DNA of 8,549 bases. It comes from Halovenus sp. (lineage in GTDB: Archaea > Halobacteriota > Halobacteria > Halobacteriales > Haloarculaceae). Made by a program: the position numbers and the translations under genes. The stretch lies in contig JAQCNR010000268.1 of NCBI GenBank assembly GCA_028274925.1, forward strand, positions 1 to 8,549, read 5' to 3'. Of this stretch, positions 5,464 through 8,549 are shown piece after piece. Within the stretch, counting starts at the first letter, position 1. Every line of letters begins with the position of its first letter. Below the pieces are notes generated by a model. The model was given only the letters and a program-made list of their open reading frames with translations, was not told where the DNA came from and did not search any database.

Positions 5464-6963
5464 ATGGCGAGCAAAGAGACTGCAGATTCCGACACCTACG
5501 AGTCGTTTCTCGACCACGTCCGAAAGTATAGTCACGTCAGTGACGCCGCCGGCGTGTTGAGCTGGGACCAGCAGGTTATGATGCCTGACGAGGGGACACC
5601 AGCACGCTCGAAGCAGACCTCAGCGCTCTCGACACTCGAACACGAGTTACTCACCGACGATGACCTCGCTGCGTATCTCGACGAACTCGACGGTGCCGTC
5701 TCTGACCGACAGCAGGCCGTCATCCGCGAAGTAAAGCGAGACCACGAGCGCGCAACGAGGGTTCCAGAGGAACTCGTCGAACAACTCTCTGAAACCGCGT
5801 CGAATGCGATACCAGTCTGGGAGGAGGCAAAGGCCGACTCAGACTTCTCGAAATTCGAGGACAAACTGTCAGAGTTGGTCGAACTCCGTCGAGAGTACGC
5901 CGCCGAGATTGACCCGGACCGAGACCCCTACGAGGTGCTGGTCGAGGACTACGAGCCGTATCTGGATATCGAGACTATCGAGGAGATTCTCGGTGAACTC
6001 AAATCCGAACTCCCGGCGCTCATCGAACAGGTTAGCAACAGCGATGTCGAACTTGCCGACCCCTTCGACGGCGAGTACGACGACGCCACACAGGAAGAAC
6101 TCGTCCGGGAAGCACTCGATGACCTGGGCTACAACTGGAATCGTGGCCGTCTCGACACCGCACCGCACCCGTTCTCTACCGGCACGCAGTTCGACGCGCG
6201 CGTGACGACGCGGTTCACACCAGACGACCCGATGGACGCGCTCGGGTCGACCATCCACGAGTTCGGCCACGCACGGTACACGCTTGGCCTGCCAGACGAC
6301 GAGTACGGCACTCCGCTGGGGGACAGCCGAGACCTGACCATCCACGAATCACAATCGCGGTTCTGGGAGAACCACATCGGTCGGACGCTGCCGTTCTGGC
6401 GATACTTCGGGTCAACTGTCGAGGACCATCTCGGCGTCGAGGCGTCACCCCAGCAGCTCTACGAGGCTGCAAATGAGGTGTACGAGGACAACCTCATTCG
6501 CGTCCAGGCTGACGAACTCACCTACCACATGCACATCGTGCTGCGCTTCGAGATTGAGCGCGACCTGATTCGCGGTGACCTCGAAGTGAGCGACGTGCCC
6601 CAGGTCTGGAACGAGAAGATGGAAGAGTATCTCGGAGTCGTGCCAGACTCCGACGCGAACGGCTGTTTGCAGGATATCCACTGGACCTACGGTAACTTCG
6701 GTTACTTCCCGACGTACTCGCTGGGGTCGCTGCTGGCCGCACAGATCGACGCAACTGTCCGCGAGGAGTTCGATGACCTCGACGCCACTATCGAGAGCGG
6801 CGAGTTCGACCCGATTGCTGACTGGCTGGAAACTGAAGTTCACCAGCACGGCTGCCGGTACACCACGCCAGAACTGATCGAGGAAGCCACTGGCGAGGCG
6901 CTGTCGGCCCAACCGTTCCTCGACTACGCCACAGAGAAGTACAGCGACCTGTACGAGCTCTAA
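5464..6963 (+). CDS. M32 family metallocarboxypeptidase (carboxypeptidase Taq type)
   Basis: 499 residues from ATG 5464, the usual length of about 500. All motifs typical of M32 are visible in order: HPF (235-237), DARVT (244-248), zinc motif HEFGH (265-269) with catalytic Glu266, HESQ (294-297) supplying the third ligand Glu295, IRVQAD (345-350) and GCLQDIHW (400-407). The N-terminus VLSWDQQVMMP (31-41) is also typical. It is a cytoplasmic enzyme releasing C-terminal residues from peptides; broad specificity is the family norm. The frame is open further upstream to ATG 5242, but that part is the +1 shadow of the M20 gene, so 5464 is chosen. No clear TATA box lies about 27 nt upstream, so it is probably co-transcribed with the M20 gene as a peptide-breakdown pair. 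Its stop TAA overlaps the stop of the convergent pilin-like gene. Confidence 0.96.
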   Translation: MASKETADSDTYESFLDHVRKYSHVSDAAGVLSWDQQVMMPDEGTPARSKQTSALSTLEHELLTDDDLAAYLDELDGAVSDRQQAVIREVKRDHERATRVPEELVEQLSETASNAIPVWEEAKADSDFSKFEDKLSELVELRREYAAEIDPDRDPYEVLVEDYEPYLDIETIEEILGELKSELPALIEQVSNSDVELADPFDGEYDDATQEELVREALDDLGYNWNRGRLDTAPHPFSTGTQFDARVTTRFTPDDPMDALGSTIHEFGHARYTLGLPDDEYGTPLGDSRDLTIHESQSRFWENHIGRTLPFWRYFGSTVEDHLGVEASPQQLYEAANEVYEDNLIRVQADELTYHMHIVLRFEIERDLIRGDLEVSDVPQVWNEKMEEYLGVVPDSDANGCLQDIHWTYGNFGYFPTYSLGSLLAAQIDATVREEFDDLDATIESGEFDPIADWLETEVHQHGCRYTTPELIEEATGEALSAQPFLDYATEKYSDLYEL

Positions 6964-7415
6964 GCGACAGTCCTGAGTCTCGCAATTTCTGTTCCATCAG
7001 TTACGATCCGAACAGTCACAGTCGAGTCTGGCGTCAATGCTGGCGAGTTCGTCGAGGCGAGTTCGAGGGTCCCAGTTTCGCCGGGCCGCCAGCTGTTGTC
7101 GCTTGCCGAGTTGAACGGGCCGCCGGGGCCGCTCTCGAAGCCACGCGCGGCAAAGAACGGAACCGGCGGCTGATGCACAAGTCGTCTCCCCTCGAATTCG
7201 ACGAGAATACGTGTTTCTGTCAGGTCGATAGACTCACCACCACGGTGTGTAATGCTGAGTTCGTCAGTATCGGCGTCGACAGCGAGTTCGAACGACGACA
7301 TCGGTGTCGGGCCGGGGGGTTCAGTCGCGAGCACCAGACTAATTGTTCCTGCACCAACCAAAACGAGCGAGATAAGCAGGACAACGCCGACAACAGAACT
7401 GACAGCCCGACCCAT
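6960..7415 (-). CDS. Type IV pilin-like protein, Pilin_N (DUF1628) family
   Basis: 151 residues. The N-terminus MGRAVSSVVGVVLLISLVLV matches the archaeal Pilin_N signature: a short positively charged start, then SSVVGVVLL and a hydrophobic helix to about residue 30. By analogy with haloarchaeal pilins, the prepilin peptidase PibD would cut near Arg3/Ala4-Val5, but the exact site is inferred. After a Pro-rich hinge (EPPGPTP, 32-38) comes a beta-rich domain with DELSITHRGGESIDLTETRI, a Trp-Arg-Pro-Gly-Glu turn (109-113) and a final STVTVRIVTDGTEIARL strand pair, the usual layout of this family. The protein is small and likely a minor pilin or pilin-like membrane subunit. It lies 32 bp downstream of the exported-looking gene on the same strand, probably one transcript. 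Its stop TAG (6962-6960) interlocks with the TAA of the convergent M32 gene. Confidence 0.85.
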   Translation of the reverse strand: MGRAVSSVVGVVLLISLVLVGAGTISLVLATEPPGPTPMSSFELAVDADTDELSITHRGGESIDLTETRILVEFEGRRLVHQPPVPFFAARGFESGPGGPFNSASDNSWRPGETGTLELASTNSPALTPDSTVTVRIVTDGTEIARLRTVA

Positions 7416-7432
7416 AGGGTGGGTTGGGTGCG

Positions 7433-7440
7433 GTTTAGTA
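7433..7440 (-). promoter_or_regulatory. Weak TATA-like element before the pilin-like gene
   Basis: The minus strand reads TACTAAAC about 18-25 nt upstream of the ATG at 7415, in the 32-bp gap after the upstream gene's stop. It is a poor match and slightly close, so a private promoter is possible but co-transcription with the upstream gene is equally likely. Confidence 0.25.
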
Positions 7441-7447
7441 CTTCAAC

Positions 7448-8549
7448 CTACGGGACCGAGATAGACACTGTCTCCTCACCGGGTGTGGTCGCCGTTAGCT
7501 CGAAGTTGTCGCGGGGCTGAATCACCCATAACCGCCCTCGGTTGTCGGTCTGGCCGACAACCTCACCGTCGATTCTGACGACAGCGTCGACGACAGGACG
7601 GCCGTCATTGACGAGTTCGAGGCGGAGCGGTCCGGTGTCGTGGGTGAGTGACAGCGTGATATTCAGTGTTCCTGTGCTGTTCGAGACAGTCTCCTCGACG
7701 TAGCGCTGGGAGGCAACTCCAACCTGATTCTCGTGGAAGACGTTCCGTGTTGCTCCGTCGAAGTAGGTGGTCAGTTCACCCTCTGGCGTCGCGACATCGA
7801 ATTTGTACGTCCGGCTCAACTGCTCAACGTCCGCGCGCACCTCCGTCAGGTCGTAGGCCCACGGATACAGTTCAGCCAGACGGGTCTGGGCCTCGCTGTA
7901 CCCCTGTGGAGTCGCCCACTGGTCGTCGTCGATGCTGATGTTCTGGTCGAGTTTGAACTGGTCCCGACCCTGAAAATCCCGTTCGCCGAGGACAGTCGCC
8001 TGTCGGACGTACTCATCTTCGGCGACTGTTGCAAGAATCAGCCCATCGCCCGCTGCCGCGAGGTAGATAACTCGTGGCTCCGAGGTTGTCAGTGTCTGCT
8101 CCACTCTGTCAAGAACGGGCTGTTCCGGCGTGAGACCGGCGGAAAGCGTTTCGAGCTGCGAAATGCGTCTAATTCCGATATCGGTGTTGCTGGCGGCCCG
8201 TTCGTAATTCTGGACCTGTGTGTTCGCGATTATGCGGAAGGTGACGAGTTGTCTGAGCAGCGTGCGGTCAGAGATCTCGCCAGCAGCGTAGGACTCGTAC
8301 AGTTGCTGTTGTTGTTCCGCGAGGCGCTCGAAGCGAGTCTCGACACGGTCAAGTTGGCCCTCTGCAACGGTCGGCCGTTCTGTCGCGTTGGCCGCTTCTA
8401 ACTGCTGGGCGTATGTCCGCGTGTCGTGCGTACTGTGAATCTCTTGGGCTGCGATGCTCGCTGCACTCGAGACATCAGCGCCAACCCGGTCGTACCCATC
8501 TGTCCCAGTCCCGACCGGCGAGAGGTAGTTCGTCCCGTTTTCGCGTTCC
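7448..8549 (-). CDS. Haloarchaeal exported-looking protein with C-terminal beta-sandwich, 5' end cut off
   Basis: The frame is open from the right edge to TAG at 7450-7448, giving 366 visible residues with no N-terminus. The only candidate internal start, a GTG at 8104, would discard 148 coherent residues and is rejected. Visible residues 1-148 are mostly helical, with a heptad-like RVETRFERLAEQQQQLYESY segment typical of a coiled coil. The middle contains IYLAAAGDGLILATV and the block TPEGELTTYFDGATRNVFHE. The last 90 or so residues form beta strands, with GPLRLELVNDGRPVVDAVVR followed by IDGEVVGQTDNRGRLWV, like a carboxypeptidase-regulatory or Ig-type fold that presents a domain outside the cell. 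From memory it resembles haloarchaeal surface proteins labelled DUF7096 or DUF7094; I am not certain. Its placement before a pilin-like gene suggests a cell-envelope role. The signal peptide, if any, lies outside the window. Confidence 0.75.
   Translation of the reverse strand, partial: ERENGTNYLSPVGTGTDGYDRVGADVSSAASIAAQEIHSTHDTRTYAQQLEAANATERPTVAEGQLDRVETRFERLAEQQQQLYESYAAGEISDRTLLRQLVTFRIIANTQVQNYERAASNTDIGIRRISQLETLSAGLTPEQPVLDRVEQTLTTSEPRVIYLAAAGDGLILATVAEDEYVRQATVLGERDFQGRDQFKLDQNISIDDDQWATPQGYSEAQTRLAELYPWAYDLTEVRADVEQLSRTYKFDVATPEGELTTYFDGATRNVFHENQVGVASQRYVEETVSNSTGTLNITLSLTHDTGPLRLELVNDGRPVVDAVVRIDGEVVGQTDNRGRLWVIQPRDNFELTATTPGEETVSISVP

Noticed and set aside
7733..8401. 222-residue plus-strand frame
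   Set aside because: It is antisense to the exported-looking gene, whose frame is open to the edge and shows clear domain structure; the plus frame shows no motif.

Overview
The window is chromosomal DNA from a halophilic archaeon (class Halobacteria). The proteins are strongly acidic and rich in Asp, Glu, Val and Thr. Codons end mostly in G or C. Most starts sit about 25-30 nt downstream of a TATA-like box with no Shine-Dalgarno, which is the leaderless layout usual in this group. The families present (archaeal PCNA, a DUF7139-like membrane protein, PAS-GAF histidine kinase, Pilin_N protein) fit the same assignment. Genus cannot be set from the sequence alone.

Left half (1-4202), all genes on the minus strand. 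Read in transcription order these are a PAS-GAF sensor histidine kinase (4202-2706), the sliding clamp PCNA (2663-1920), a four-helix membrane protein of the DUF7139 type (1858-1298), a 432-bp gap, and an eIF2B/ribose-1,5-bisphosphate-isomerase-fold protein (865-5). PCNA, the membrane protein and the eIF2B-like gene each have their own TATA-like element. The gap holds the least explained DNA of the window. It contains a coding-like but start-less, stop-interrupted gene remnant on the plus strand (about 1016-1297), a perfect 11-bp hairpin followed on the minus strand by a T run (a likely terminator), and a 77-bp imperfect palindrome ending three bases from the TATA-like box of the eIF2B-like gene.

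Right half. An M20 metallopeptidase/deacylase (4316-5398) is divergent from the kinase and is followed on the same strand by an M32 metallocarboxypeptidase (5464-6963). The two form a probable peptide or acyl-amino-acid breakdown pair. The M32 gene converges on a small type IV pilin-like gene (7415-6960), and their stop codons share bases in CTAA. Just upstream of the pilin gene lies the 3' part of a large exported-looking protein with a C-terminal beta-sandwich, which runs off the right edge (7448-8549). These last two look like one surface or pilus-associated unit.

Most genes are ordinary housekeeping or haloarchaeal core genes, and I see no defence island, CRISPR array, complete insertion sequence, rRNA or tRNA. 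The points most worth a second look are the eIF2B-like protein that lacks the two catalytic residues of the isomerase branch, the large palindrome at its promoter, and the gene remnant.
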